60,000 nt of DNA from Cryptomeria japonica (lineage: Eukaryota > Streptophyta > Pinopsida > Cupressales > Cupressaceae): the NCBI RefSeq assembly GCF_030272615.1, contig NC_081414.1, positions 909,423,009-909,483,008 on the forward strand, read 5' to 3'. The translations under genes were made by a program, and so were the position numbers. The notes beneath the pieces were generated by a model. The model was not told the DNA's origin. It saw only the letters and a list, made by a program, of their open reading frames with translations, and did no database searches. Shown here in pieces: positions 31,932-44,015 of this stretch. Numbering within the stretch: position 1 is the stretch's first letter; each line of letters starts with the position of its first letter.

Positions 31932-33041
31932 TTAGTTAGATGAAGATTCTCCTACCGATGGAGTGTTACTTTGTTCTACTGGTGGAGGAGTATTCCCATC
32001 AACATTCTGATCTGACTTCTTGATCCATTGTTTTGAGAATTCTTGCTTTACCTCTTCTTTTTCTTTACCTTTCAAACTCGGACCTTTATTGTTTATCAGT
32101 GATGTCTTACTTCTACAGAATCTAGCAATATGTCCAATTTTATTATAGGCATAACAAGTCACATTGTTCTTCTGAATAGTGTTTCCATATCCTATGCCGG
32201 TATGTGTTCTGCATTGATTAGATAAGTGTACAAATCTTCCACAAACATAACATCTTACATTCATTCTGCAATTTTCTGAATTATGACCAACTTTGTTGCA
32301 TTTTGAACATTGACCGGTGGGTGTATTAGTGTTCTGATAATTTCAAGATCTACACTGATTTTCTCTATGACCATACTTGTTACAGTTAAAGCATTTGCCA
32401 TTAAATTTGTAAGTAGTAGGTTGCCTTACCGATTTGTTGTGATCATGATGGTTTGCAGTACTGGAGCTTTCACCAACTTCAAAGCCAAGGCCATTTGTAT
32501 CACCATTAGGTTCCCGATTCTTCAGCATGTCACCAAGTTCTTCTGAACTTTTCTTGAATTTCTCCTTGTGTTGATTTGTAGCAATTAGTTCATTCTCCAA
32601 GATTCCTTTTTGTTTTATGAGTTCAGTTCTATCATTTTTTGTGTGCATTAGATCTGTCTTCAACATATCATTTTCATGATTTAGTCTTGTGTTTTCATTT
32701 CCAGCATCATTTATTCTTCTAACCAAGTCTTCTTCATTTTTCTTTCCGTCTTCAATTTCTTTACAGAATCTCATAGTCATATCCTGCATCTCATTCTTTG
32801 TTGTACTGATTTCTTGTCTTAGCTTGTTTACCAGATCATTAAGAGTTTCTTTTTCATCATTCTCATTCTGCATCTTTTCACAAAGTTCTCTCCTCTTGTT
32901 CCTTGCAATAGTAAAATTTTCTCGAAGTGCTTGAATAATATCCTGATCAACCTTCAGATCATCTTCTAGTTTGATATTCTTTAATTTTTTTTCATCATAG
33001 TCTGTAAGAGTTGTTTCCAGTTGCTTTCTCAAGTTTTCCAT
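31932..33041 (-). pseudogene. Element B ORF1: coiled-coil protein with four CCHC knuckles
   Basis: It starts at ATG 33041 (MENLRKQLETTLTDYDEKK), 58 bp after the primer site, and runs about 370 codons with a single in-frame TGA (32340-32342) between knuckles 1 and 2. Residues 1-200 are highly charged heptad sequence (DDLKVDQDIIQALREN, NDLVNKLRQEISTTKNEMQ), expected to be a coiled coil. The knuckles are CFNCNKYGHRENQC, CSKCNKVGHNSENC, CYVCGRFVHLSNQC (the usual Gly before His is Val) and CYAYNKIGHIARFC (second Cys is Tyr). The tail is Lys/Glu-rich, then Pro/Ser-rich. This fits an RNA-binding capsid or nucleocapsid-like protein. It does not look like the standard copia Gag, which has one knuckle and a UBN2 domain. 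Confidence 0.78.
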
Positions 33042-33098
33042 TTCTACCGGTGACAAGATCTTCCTCAAGTTGTTAGGCTTTTGAAAATAGAGGACCAA

Positions 33099-33110
33099 GC
33101 TCTGATACCA
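33099..33110 (-). other. Element B primer binding site
   Basis: Complement of TGGTATCAGAGC, exact, two bases from the LTR edge TGTTAGG at 33113. Confidence 0.92.
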
Positions 33111-33112
33111 AT

Positions 33113-36100
33113 TGTTAGGATTCCCAAAGATACTGAGAGGGGGGGGGGGTGAATTCGTATCTAACTGGTATGTAAATTTACTTGACTTAAAACATGAAAA
33201 ACATATTAAAACTGTGTACTAGTAAACTAGAAATAATGCAGTAACTAAGAACAATAAAAAAACATGAGAAGCACACCATAACATAATATTTTAACGAGGA
33301 AACCTGGTGTGGGACAAACCTCAGTGGGATTTGTGACCCACAATATTCGCTTATTGGCCAATAAGGGAATATTAATTTTACAATAGGGGCCTACACATGC
33401 AGGAAGGCCAAGTGCCTAGAGCTCACTGCTCAATTACAAAAGAAGTCACACTGACTTACTGTTGTTCACCAAAAGTGATAACCCAAGTATAACTGCAATC
33501 CTTCTATGAAATGGCCAATTTCAATCTATGAAACACATCAGGGCTTGGACAACATAACATAGGACCCTAATTGATCCTCCTGCACTTCAGGTTCTGCTAG
33601 ACCTAGGGGGGGACACCCTTTTGATGCACTGAATCAAAATTATTCACTCACCATGACAACATTAATGAAGCAGATAAAACATTCCACAAACTCATCCAAT
33701 TTAAAAACACACTACAGATTGGCTAGATCTATATAAACCACAAATGAAAAAGAGCTTGGAATGAAAGAACACAACCCCTAAACATAAAGGGAAATAGATT
33801 TTCTTTTAAAATTGTTGTTCTGAGACCATTCCCAAATTTGTCAAAGACTAGTGCCTTGTTCATTGGGCAACAGAGTCACACATAGAACTACAAAATGTCA
33901 ATCACAGCTGCAAATTTGTTTTCCTTACAAAATATCCCTACATTAATACCTTATACTAATGCATTACTCAATCCATTCACAAAATTATCAGATCTGGGAC
34001 ACATTCCATTGTTTATGACTGATTATAGAATTTAAACTCTTCATTGAAGAATGCCTACAAACAATCATACAATCTCCTTGAGACAACAAATTATAAGCCT
34101 CCTTGAGGATTCAATTCATAACAATGAAATACATGCACAGAGACAATATCATGGGAAATTTACTCATGCCTGACACAAGTAAGACCTGCAACTAGAAAAC
34201 AATCTGTCATTCTACAATGTAGCCTCTATAACCTGAACAGATCCATAGAACTTTACAAGTTTAGGTCAAGAAATTTAGAAAATGGAAGCCATGAAAACTG
34301 GAGCACTTCTCACAGAATTCTGGAACCCTTACAAAATGAAAAGAAATGGGAATAAGGAGAGGGAAGAAAATCAAATCTGCAACTGAAATTGCCAAATATC
34401 TCCTCTCTAACTGAATTTCACTCCCATGTAAACTGCTCTTGAAATATCCCACACTTGTCAAAATTAACTGCTTGACTGGATTCCTCATTCCGAGAGCTTT
34501 TCGACGATATATAACACTTCATATTTTGGCCAAAAATATAGCCCTGGGCGATTTAATCCTCAACATGTGCACATCATTTAAATTTTTTGAATTTTAATAT
34601 AGTCTGCACTATATAATAAATATGATTTTAATTCTGATTTTTGCTCCCATTTGGTCTTGATGCCTTGCCACGTGGCGAGACCTGATTGGTCAATGGGGTC
34701 CACTGGGCGCCACCTGGGATGACAACTCGTCACTCCGCCACATGTCCGCTTGCTTGTCATCCACCTAGGCGCCACCTCTACACCACGTCATCGCCACCTC
34801 ACCGGGACCCACCTACTGGACCGCTAACTAGACCTGCCACTTGTACGCAACCTAGCTTTCGCCATTTCGCGGCCTTTATCTAGTGTGCATCTCCACTCCA
34901 CGAAATCGCGCGAGCCCTCGATCTTCATCAAACTTGCTCGACCTTTACCATGCTGCATTTTCGCCATTTCGTGTTTCGTTGTTTCACGGACCTTAACCAG
35001 CGAGCATCTTTCCTTCACGAAACAGCGCGGATCGTTCAATCTCCTGAAACATGCACGATCTTTACCCTTTTCACCATTTCACAGGGTGTACCTCGCATGC
35101 ATCTTCGGCCCGCGAAATCATGCGCTTCATCAGATCCTCTGCAACCTACTCACTAGTTAAGACGACCCTTCTTTGCAAAATTTGCCTATTTGCCTTGGGA
35201 AGCGTGCTTGCATGGGGTCCACCTAGTCACTGCTCAGTCACCTCCTCCATCGCCTTGGGATCCGTGCCCACACGTGGGTCCACCTTGGGTGCCCATAGGC
35301 ACCGTCCGTCAAAAGCCCAGAGGCTTTGACATTATAGATGTGTGTGGATTTGGTTATAAACATTAAAAAATACCACTTCCCAGTCAATGTGGGACAAAAC
35401 GTTAAGCCTGGAACTTCACTTTGGAGCTTTGCCTGAGCTTTATTGGTGAGTTTTTCTGCATTTGCTTGGGATTTGATGGCCTTCTCAACCACGCCATACT
35501 GGGAGGAGTACATTCTCACGACAGGGGGAGATTGGCATTAATCTTGCCAATTGCATTACTTGGAGTTTCAATTGCCTCCCTTTTTCAAACACTACGTTGC
35601 AGCAGGGAAGGATGAGGAAAAAACGTGGGAAAGATTGAGACTGGCAATCAAACCTGCCAAAATCCTTTGCTTGAATGTTTTTATTACTCTTATTATTACC
35701 TCGATGATTTAATTGCTGCTGATTTTATTACCACACATAGGGAAAATGCATTAAGCTTGGCAAATCTGTCAATGGAATTTGCATTGAAAGTTCATCGGCC
35801 TCTCTCCAGCTATCGCATCCACCTTGGAATTCTTCTATAGCTCCTTCTCCAATCCCCATGTAGAAGCCTTGGAGGTCTATTCTGCAACCCCTTTACATAC
35901 CTGTGGACTGCTGGGAGGATGATTTGGGAGGGTAGGTGAGGGAGGAGCAACTCCTAAACACCATGTGCACTTGCAACTTTGTTACACCTGCCAAATGCAT
36001 TGCATGAAGCTCGATGGTTTAACTGCTGCTATTATCTCCAAGTCACACAAAGGAAAGGGAGGATGGGAGACCACGCCACAGAGAGGACTTGGTTGCTGAT

Positions 36101-38349
36101 AATACCAACGCCCTTTTACATACCACATAAAGGGTCACTGGAGGAAGAAATCACTGAGACACGAGGAGTTTGGGATGAATTAACAAAGATATCACATATC
36201 CTCTACCCCTTAGTGATTTCACACAAAACCCCAAGAAGGAGGACATTTTAGATGCGTCACAGAATGATAAAGAATTACAAATGAGCCATCATCCTTTCTC
36301 CTCCAATAACAGTGAAGAACTAAATTTCTTGGTGTCACCCCCCAAGGCTGCCTGCTACTCTGCAACAGTTCGTGGACCATGCCAACGTGACCATCCAGGT
36401 GATCAATAACCTGACCCTATAGATAACAAAAATCCCACTTGCAATACTGCTTTACTCTGATCTTGATGGTTCGAGAGACATAACAGTCTTAAATACAAAT
36501 TCATAGGTTGCATCCACAACACCCACTGCCATACTAGCTGGATGATTATCCCTATGCTTGCTCCTAAATTCTCCATTCACTTGCCTCTTTGAATAATCGC
36601 AATCAAAATTTAGATACTCATGAATTCTCACTGTGAGCCAACATTGACCATGACCATATTCGCCATAAAAAAATAGTGCACAAGCAGGAACCAGGTTGGG
36701 CCCCAAAGTGGACTCGACTAAAAAAAATTTCGTTTTCATGCAACTGACCTCTGAAATGCCTCACGGACCTCAAACATATCTCTGGAAATGATCGACATCA
36801 TTTTCGGATCATTAATCCACATTCTACGAATTTCAGGCACCTGCGCCACGTTTTCGCATTTAATCGCAAAGACGTATTTTTCAAACCTATCAAAACACCT
36901 TTCTGGAGCTCGCCATCTGACACGCGTGTACTTTGATATACAAGCATGAAATCTACCAAATAGTTTCTGAAGACGAGTCCCGAGCAAGGAGATATTAATC
37001 GGCGAAAATGACAAACTGGCTTTGTCGACACTGCGGACCTGATGAAGTCAATGTCCTGGCAACACATGACGCCTTTCTCAAAAATATCAAATGACCTCCG
37101 TAGGCCCTCAAATTTGAAACATAGGTACCTTGAAGTACATATTAAAAATTAGAATTCTCAGTTTGATCACCAGACTGACAGGATGCAAATGGTGCATTCA
37201 TGAAAATGGCTACATTAATTGATCTAACACTGAAAGTATGGATAACTGAAAATGATGGCTAAATGAACCTTTTGGAAAACCGATCAAACAGATTAGCAGA
37301 GGCTTGAAACTTGAAACATAGCTCATCATTTATATCAACATTAGCCCAGAACAAACATTATGGCATGACGCTTACTGAGGCAACTTTTACACTTGTGCAA
37401 AACAGGGCTCCAACTAGCTGTTGAAACAGGGACTTGCCAAAACACACAAACTGCAAATGGATTTGGCTATGAAAAATGAGCAAATGGATTTGTCAAGACT
37501 TGAAATTTTGCAGACTGACTCATATTTATGCATAGAATTGAATCCATTTTGAAATTCTCCATGATGATCAACAGGGCAAAAGATGTAATCGCTCAAAGTA
37601 GGCTACTAAATAAAATTTGCATTTGTGCCTAAAATGCACTTTCAGCTCATCCCTCAAACTGGGTACCTCATAAACTTATCCAAATTGAATTCTGAAAGTT
37701 GCACATCACTGAATAGGCCAAATGAAAGGTGTGGGACATGAATCCCGAGCCTTACCCTTTGAAAATCAACCAGCTCCATTTTGCCCTCTCGCAAACTAGA
37801 CCCTTCAAACTGACTCATTTAGGTGCCTTTCTGACATACAGAGCAAAATTTTGAAATAGGCCTATAAACTTGACTCAGTTTTAAATAGTCCCAACACTTA
37901 CAAAGATGGGTTATACTAATCCAATGTCTTGTACTGCTTCAAATCAACATCTGCTATGCTAGGTTCAGTACCGATTTAAGCTCTGCTACATACATAAACC
38001 CTTAACCAATAATTCACATATTAGGTCTATTATTATCTTTCTTTTTCCTCACCCATTTCCTATTACAAAATGATCTACAATGATCTCATACATATATGAG
38101 TCATATTACAACTCGCCATGTTGGCTTACAATGATTTTACAATTAATTACAAAATATATTTTAAACAAAATTGAAGTCGGCCAAGGTGCCGGTATCCTTC
38201 CTTTCACTACCAGTGTTTTGTATGCCGGTGTAAAGTCTGTCAGTGCCGGTGTCTTTGCCTTGCCGGTGTCATATGATTGTAAGGTTGCCATCAATGACAA
38301 AACCTTCAATCACCTACAATTTCTCATTGGAGTGTGCATTTGCCAATAG
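33113..38349 (-). repeat. Element B 5' LTR, split by a 4.4-kb insertion
   Basis: The two parts 33113-33459 and 37897-38349 together give about 795 bp and match 12363-13132. On the plus strand it starts TGTTAGGATTCCC. A run of ten G occurs at 33142-33151. The outer edge is uncertain: homology to the other copy ends at 38349, but a canonical LTR terminus (TGTTGACATTAATG on the minus strand) lies at 38396. Confidence 0.75.
33460..37896. mobile_element. 4,437-bp TG...CA unit with target duplication, probable giant solo LTR
   Basis: The ends are TGTTGTTC and CCCAACA, with the inverted terminal pentamer TGTTG/CAACA. Flanks are an exact 5-bp duplication CTTAC (33455-33459 and 37897-37901), and the element splits B's LTR at a site intact in the sister LTR. 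No internal LTR pair, primer site or pol is seen, which suits a solo LTR of a large gypsy element. Inside is a GC-richer island (34670-35330) with a G-box-like CCACGTGG and a CCAAT-type ATTGGTCAAT near 34672-34695. Three diverged repeats of roughly 100 bp follow (34857-35150, each with 'c(g/a)ccatttc(g/a)c' and 'cacgaaat/cgcgaaat'). Short frames on both strands show no recognisable domain. Confidence 0.75.
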
Positions 38350-38355
38350 ATTATG

Positions 38356-39580
38356 TGTTGCATTGATGTTTGTCATTAATGTCAACACTAGCTTCTTGGT
38401 TGTCTACTAGATTGCGGTAGAGTGGTTTGATTTTGATGTTGATATGGAGATTATCTCTATTATTCTCCAGTATATTTTGATTGGTGAAAATGGTTTGGTT
38501 GGTTATTCATGTCATTCAAACGTGTATCACATTCATTTGGTTTGGGATTTGATGATCCAGAAGCTATCATTTGTTCTAGTAAGCCTTTTGGTTACCGATA
38601 AGGATTTTACCGGCAGAGCTTTATTGAAGATCTTTTGGTGGATTCGATTAGTGGTGTTGGTGTGGCTTCTAGAAAGTTATCAGGATGTTGATGGTTATCA
38701 TGTTCGTGATCCAATTGATTGATGGTGTTTCATTTGTCTTATGGCGACCTATTTTAGGTCCGCTATTGTTCTGTTAGGTTATGAACTGGTTTATGTAATG
38801 TGTTGGTGGATGCTTCCGATGCATCACTAGTTGGATTTATTGATTGGTTTATGTTGTTTCGGTCTCAGGCCGACTTGGATTATCATTGGTTTGCGGGTTT
38901 ATGTAATGGATTTATTGTATTATATTTTAGGTGGCCGACCTAATTGTTTAGGTCCCAAGTTCATATATATGATGTAAGATCTCTTTGTAGATCGTGGTTG
39001 TGCTTATGGGTTATGGGATTATCTATGCACGAATAAAGTTGTAATCACATGCAGAGGCTTTAGTCGATTATAAGCGATTGAATTGTGTTTGTGTAAGAGG
39101 TTTAAGACCTCTGGTATTGAGCTTAACTAGAACTGTACTCAAGCATAGGAGATGTTATTCTTGCAGTTTATTCTTATTTCTAGATAGTAGTCTGTATTTC
39201 TTTTGTAGTCAGTGAGACTCCTTTGTGATGAACAGTGCGCTCTAGGCAGTGTGTCTTCCTGTATGTACAAGCCTTTTTATTGTAATCACATACTTACTGC
39301 AAAAGTATCATCTGATTGTGGGTAGGATTCCCACCGTAGTTTTTCCCTTTATCGGGTTTTCCATGTACAAATCTTGGTGTTATGTGTTGTGGATGCATGG
39401 TATTTGGTTTATGGTTTATGTTTATGCTTAATTGATATATTTGCTATTCCGGTATTTTGGTTTATACATTCCAGTAAAAAGTTTTGTGTGCTTAAAGTTT
39501 CATAATATGTTGACAATTGATTCCCTCTCACACCCTCCTCCTCCCCTGCCCCTCCTAGTTGTCCACTGGTTATCCTAGCA
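38356..39580 (+). repeat. LTR-like copia fragment or solo LTR
   Basis: It starts TGTTGCATTGATGTTTGTCA, like plus-oriented copia LTRs, and contains the conserved CCACCGTAGTTTTTCCC...GGGTTTTCCATG segment (39331-39373). It ends in a pyrimidine-rich tract and 'gttgtccactggttatcctagca', like the ends of the other copia LTRs. No primer site follows and no target duplication is found (TTATG against GATGC), so the borders are approximate. Confidence 0.55.
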
Positions 39581-39776
39581 GATGCAACTGGATTGTGAAA
39601 GATGAGAAGTAAATGCGAGATATGTTGTGAACTTAAAATTGAAAGTAAAAGAGTTATGAAATGCAATTTCACAACTCAATACTAATTGTGAATTGTGAAT
39701 TCTAAAAACATAACCCAAAATAGTTATATTAATTACTTCAAATTGAGTTCCTTGAAAAACTATTTGGACATTTACA

Positions 39777-41870
39777 ATGTTAGTTTCTCCAACCTTTCCT
39801 TGCACCCTCTCTACTCTTGAAATATGTGAAATGGTTGAATGGAGCGAGTGTGAGGTATCTGAATTGTTTTTCAAAAGAAATGTGGAGACATTTATGAGGG
39901 CTGCGAACAGTTTGACAAGTACGTCAAAGAGATATTATTTCATGGAATCAATGATCACAGGATATGCATGAAATACATTTATTGAAAAGGCTTTAGAACT
40001 TTCAATGATCCATTTTCTTCCCTACCCCTAGGCAATGAGAGTGTTGGCACAAGCTAAAAGTGACACCAAGTCTTATTGGCAATCTGAACTTTATCAGATA
40101 TTTCAACTGGGATTGATGCATGTAAATTGTTGGAGTGCAATAAAGCATATGAAATTTTTCACAGAATGCCTCTAAGAAGAGTCATCTCACAGAGCGCAAT
40201 GAATTGTAGCGTGGATTTTGAATGTGTGGCTGGAATATTAAGAGCATCGATGAAAATTGTCAGATATTATAGTTGAGAACGCCCTGGTTTCAATGCGATG
40301 ATTGCATGATTTGCACAAGGTATATTTGTGCAAAAAGAAAATTTAGCAAGACTATAAAAACCAAACTCGACGACTTTGGTTTGCACCCTTTCTGCTCACA
40401 CTACAGTTGAAAATGTTGTGGTAGACATGCGCATAGAATGTGGAAACAGTGACAAAGACATGTAATATGTTTGACAAAATGCCTTAATGAAATCTGCTCA
40501 CAGTAATATAGATTGTGGAAGCCTAGACATGTCAAGTGAAGTGTTTGTCAAAATGCCGCAAATCTACATGGACAGATTTGCAACCACTTGACAAAATGCC
40601 TCAATGAAATGTGGCGGCTTCCCAATATACACTAAATGAATTCAGTGAAATGGCTTTGAAAGCATTTAAAAGGCAATGCTTACATAGACAAGGCACATAA
40701 GCTTTTTGACAATATGTCTCATGTTGTACGATGATTCAAAGAGTTATACGAAGGAGCGAATACTTTGATTGAATATATATGTTGAAAAGGATTTGAAGGC
40801 TTTTAAGCAAATACAGGTGGCCGATGCAAAGCCAAATTCTACAACCCTCAGAGCATGCAAAATGTGGAGTCATGGACAATGTAGTTGAGTTGTTCGACAT
40901 AATGCCTGAAAGAAATGCAACAATAACAAGGTCGTCAGCTGTTTGATAAAATGCCTCGAGGAGATGTCATCTCGAAGAACAGAATGAAATGATTGCAGAC
41001 CTACACAAAATTTATTAGTTGAAAAGGCTTTAGAAACTCTCGGCAAATGCAAATGGCAGGAGTAAAGCCAAATTTTTTCAGGCTTCTACCAACCGCCTCC
41101 CTGCCGCGCCAAAATGGAAGCTTTTGTACAGGTTATGGACATCCCTCGAAACATAATGGTTGGGATATTTTTGTCAATGTTGTTGCACTGCAAAAGTTTT
41201 GACAAGATATGGAATCATGAGCAAGGCATTTCAAGTATTCAAAAGGCTGTCTCAAAAGAAATGCGATCTCTTACTATGAAATGATTATAGTTGCGCGCAA
41301 ATTTGATCTTATAAAAAGGTTTATGAAACTCCCAGTCAAAGGCAATTAGCCGTCATTGAAAAGAGCAGCGAACGCCTCAAAAATAAGCCATCCCATGAAG
41401 TACATCGAAGAACGAAGGATGTTAGATTTTTGCCAGATATTATATTTGGAAATACTCTGGCGTATACACATGCAAATACCATAATTTTCAGACAGAAATT
41501 CTCCACGAAATGTAATCTCATGAATACAATTACTGTAGACTATTCGCAAAGGTGATTTGTTGTAAAGGTTTTAGTAGCTTTCAACTAAAGGCAAAATGGG
41601 GATGCGTAGTCAAAGCATTTGAACTGTATGGAAATCTCCTTCAAAACAATGAAGCCGCAACCTCAAGACTCATTGACAACGAACTTGAAATGATTTGATA
41701 GAATGCCCAAAAGATGTCATTTCATAAATATCATCATTGCAGAATGTGCATAAAATGCATTCGAAACATCGTTTTTGTAAAGTGTGGGATACAAAAGGAT
41801 TAGTGAGCTTAGGGTTCGAAGTATTGCAGAAAAAGTCTCATGGTGATTTTTCCAAGTGAAGGCAGCTTTA
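39777..41870 (+). pseudogene. Pentatricopeptide-repeat (PPR) protein pseudogene
   Basis: Fragments in all three plus frames read as plant PPR units: SMITGYA...FIEKALEL (39950-40010), FDKMP-type motifs at 40440-40560, QVADAKPNSTTL (40818), MPERNAT (40900), FDKMPRGDVIS (40945), RQMQMAGVKPN (41040-41070) and GIMSKAFQVFKRLSQKK (41210-41260). The order 'GYxxNxxxEKALExxxQMQxxGVKPN...xACA...xFDKMPxRxVxSWN' is that of PLS-class PPR proteins, which bind organellar RNA. Numerous stops and frameshifts make it non-functional. No introns are needed to explain the layout. It may be a retro-copy or a broken gene, and borders are approximate. Confidence 0.72.
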
Positions 41871-41929
41871 TCGTCATGAAGTACTAATATCATGGATTTG
41901 AGTTCATGTCTGTATCAGAGAGCACACTT

Positions 41930-43046
41930 CCTCGAATTTCAGATACGAAGTTAGGAAAGCAGGGGAACCTTAGCTTGGATAGCTTTTGGGACAGTTTGGA
42001 AGAAGGGAAAAGGTCACTTTTGTCACAAAAATATTTGAGAGTGGTTTGGCTTACGTAACAGGATTTCTCATATCACTTCAATTTTTAGATCTGGTGTTGG
42101 AGTGTGTGAAATGTTATAACCTCAAAATCGGAGAAGTAAAAACCATCGATGACAAATTGATTGTCAAGCTAGATGGCATTTCCTTCAGCATTATTTTGAG
42201 GTTGCCAGCTAGAGATCAATTTACAAGCCTGAACCAAGAAACCGTGCATCAATATTTCCTTAAACATGAAGATCAGTGTCTCAATACTACAACAAGGCAT
42301 TGGTTGCAGACTAAGAAAGGAGGAAAATCAAGCAGCTACCCAAGACCTTAAATAGAACTTTCTTTGTTGAAGAGATACCAAACACAATTGTCCTGCTTCA
42401 CCGATTGGTGGGAGATGAAGAATCAAGTGAAATTGAACCATGGATGTACCTATATATATATATATATATGTCATATGCAAAGGAGGTCAATATATCGATT
42501 GGGGGATTATCATCAGTAACAATTTGCACAGTCAAATGGTTGGTTTCGAATAGAATCAATTTTTCTATATGACTTATTTTCTTTTCCATGCAATTATCAT
42601 ACGAGGACATGGCCAAGACTTAATACTAGAGGGATCTATACCATTCACAAATATATGATTTTTACCCACAACTGAAACTAAAAGAGAGCTATAGTCATTT
42701 TCTAAGAGTAAATGATGCCTTTACAATGTTAACAACAAGAGCACTCCAAGGAAATCTTGGACTTTGGATTTCTCCAGAAGCTGCAAATCTCATAAGGCAA
42801 TATGGGAGTTACTTTATACAATTTCAAAGGTTTTCACTTACTTGTGCATTGGTGGATTCAATGGATACTCATTCAAGTTACCAAGGCATGCAGACGTTAA
42901 GCTCATCTTGATAGAGCTTTATAGGCAACTTGTCGAGGTTCGCAAAGATCGTAGGAGCAAGAAATTTTTTTTATTTCTTTTCCTATTGGTCTAGGTTACT
43001 ACAGCTGCAAGTCATTCTCAGATGCTCAAAATATTGAGTGTTCATT
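41930..43046 (+). pseudogene. Unknown plant gene, part 1 (split by Copia-3)
   Basis: Reading with frame changes gives LSLDSFWDSLEEGKRSLLS (41970), then VLECVKCYNLKIGEVKTIDD and VKLDGISFSIILRLPARDQF (42095-42220), RVNDAFTMLTTRALQGNLGLW (42705), and LCIGGFNGYSFKLPRHAD (42845). The pattern 'domain - LPxxxxF - FTYLxxGGFxGxxxKLPR' recalls repetitive plant proteins carried by transposons. I cannot name it. The stretch 42352-42640 has no coding signal and includes a TA microsatellite (42449-42469). The frame resumes after Copia-3 at 49021 (CSFVKIKLYIG). It is clearly pseudogenic. Confidence 0.6.
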
Positions 43047-43952
43047 TGTTAGCATTATGCTATATATTTTCATTGATGTCAAATCATGTGGTATGTTGAG
43101 CAGTAGTGTATGTATGAGATGTTGGGCGTTTGGAGATTTCCCATATGCCTTGGTTTTTCTGAAGATGTGTTGCTGATACTACTTAGTGCTATTTTTTGGT
43201 CCGGATTGATCCAAAAGTCAAGGTTTTTGGTTCGGACATTGAAGTTGTTTAACGACAATTGTATAGTGTGTGGATAATGTTTTGGGTCTGACTTTGGTGA
43301 TGTATGTAACGTGTTCAATAAAGAATGTTGTGATATGGTCCACTTCTCATTCCTTCCCACCACCAGAATGTTTAGTGGTGACCTATTTTAGATCTTTGTC
43401 TTGGCCCACTTAGAGGATTATGTTTTTCCTAAAACAATATATGTAGGAGTATGATTTAGATGAGTTGGTGTGGTTTTTTTGTTGAAGACATGCAAGATTG
43501 AAATAATTCAGTTGATGTGTAAGAGTTGTGTTGCGGATTGTTACCTGAAGAAGTTCTGGCAGTGCAGACTATGTTTCGGTAGTGTTTTCTCTTTTATCTT
43601 TCTCTCTTCGCTAGTGAGCTTTTTCTGGGTAGTGAGCCCTCCAGTAATGAGCATTTCTAGCCAGTGACCCCACTTGCAATGAGCATCTTGGTAGTGGGCC
43701 ATCATTTGTAAAAATCACCTTAACCAGTGTTTCTATATTGAGAATTAACACTCTCCATGGTTTTTCCCTTCTTGGGTTTTCTACGTAAATTCTAGTATTC
43801 TCCATGTTTGATTTGCTATGTGCATATGCTTTCATGCTTTATCTATTTTGATTAACTCTACTAGCTGTCCCGGATCTGTGAATGAAAGTTTAAAGAAATT
43901 TTTTATTGTTAACTAATTCACTCCCCCCTTTTAGTTGCCCTGATATTTATCA
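43047..43952 (+). repeat. Copia-3 5' LTR
   Basis: It runs from TGTTAGCATTATGC to ATTTATCA and pairs with 48104-49020. It has the shared CCATGGTTTTTCCC...TTGGGTTTTCTACGT segment at 43753-43790. The primer site TTGGTATTAGAG (43954-43965) follows, matching ten of twelve positions of the Met-tRNA site in its best alignment. Confidence 0.88.
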
Positions 43953-44015
43953 ATTGGTATTAGAGTTGTGGTTCCTTGATAGAGAGTTTAACTGCTTGAG
44001 GTAGATCCTAATCCG

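Larger units (their letters stand above)
12363..38349 (-). mobile_element. Element B: second copy of the A family, with nested insertions
   Basis: In minus orientation it has an LTR (33113-38349, interrupted), a Met-tRNA primer site (33099-33110), ORF1 (33041-31932), ORF2 (31628-30781, then 14332-13133) and the shared LTR at 12363-13132. The ORF2 halves join across the foldback element: MGENREKNLNEYFQALK resumes exactly where the right part ends at NNMG, as in element A. B's ORF2 stops after the KDRDKGKGK / PPVDTTDRQLL region, so the last roughly 400 codons present in A are missing. Confidence 0.72.

Noticed and set aside
36452-37067. Minus-strand frames of about 90 residues inside the 4.4-kb unit
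   Set aside because: No recognisable domain, overlapping frames, and no second copy in the window to test conservation. Left as noncoding LTR-like sequence.
39409-39874. Minus-strand frames near the LTR-like fragment
   Set aside because: They cross the LTR border into the PPR pseudogene on the opposite strand and show no homology.
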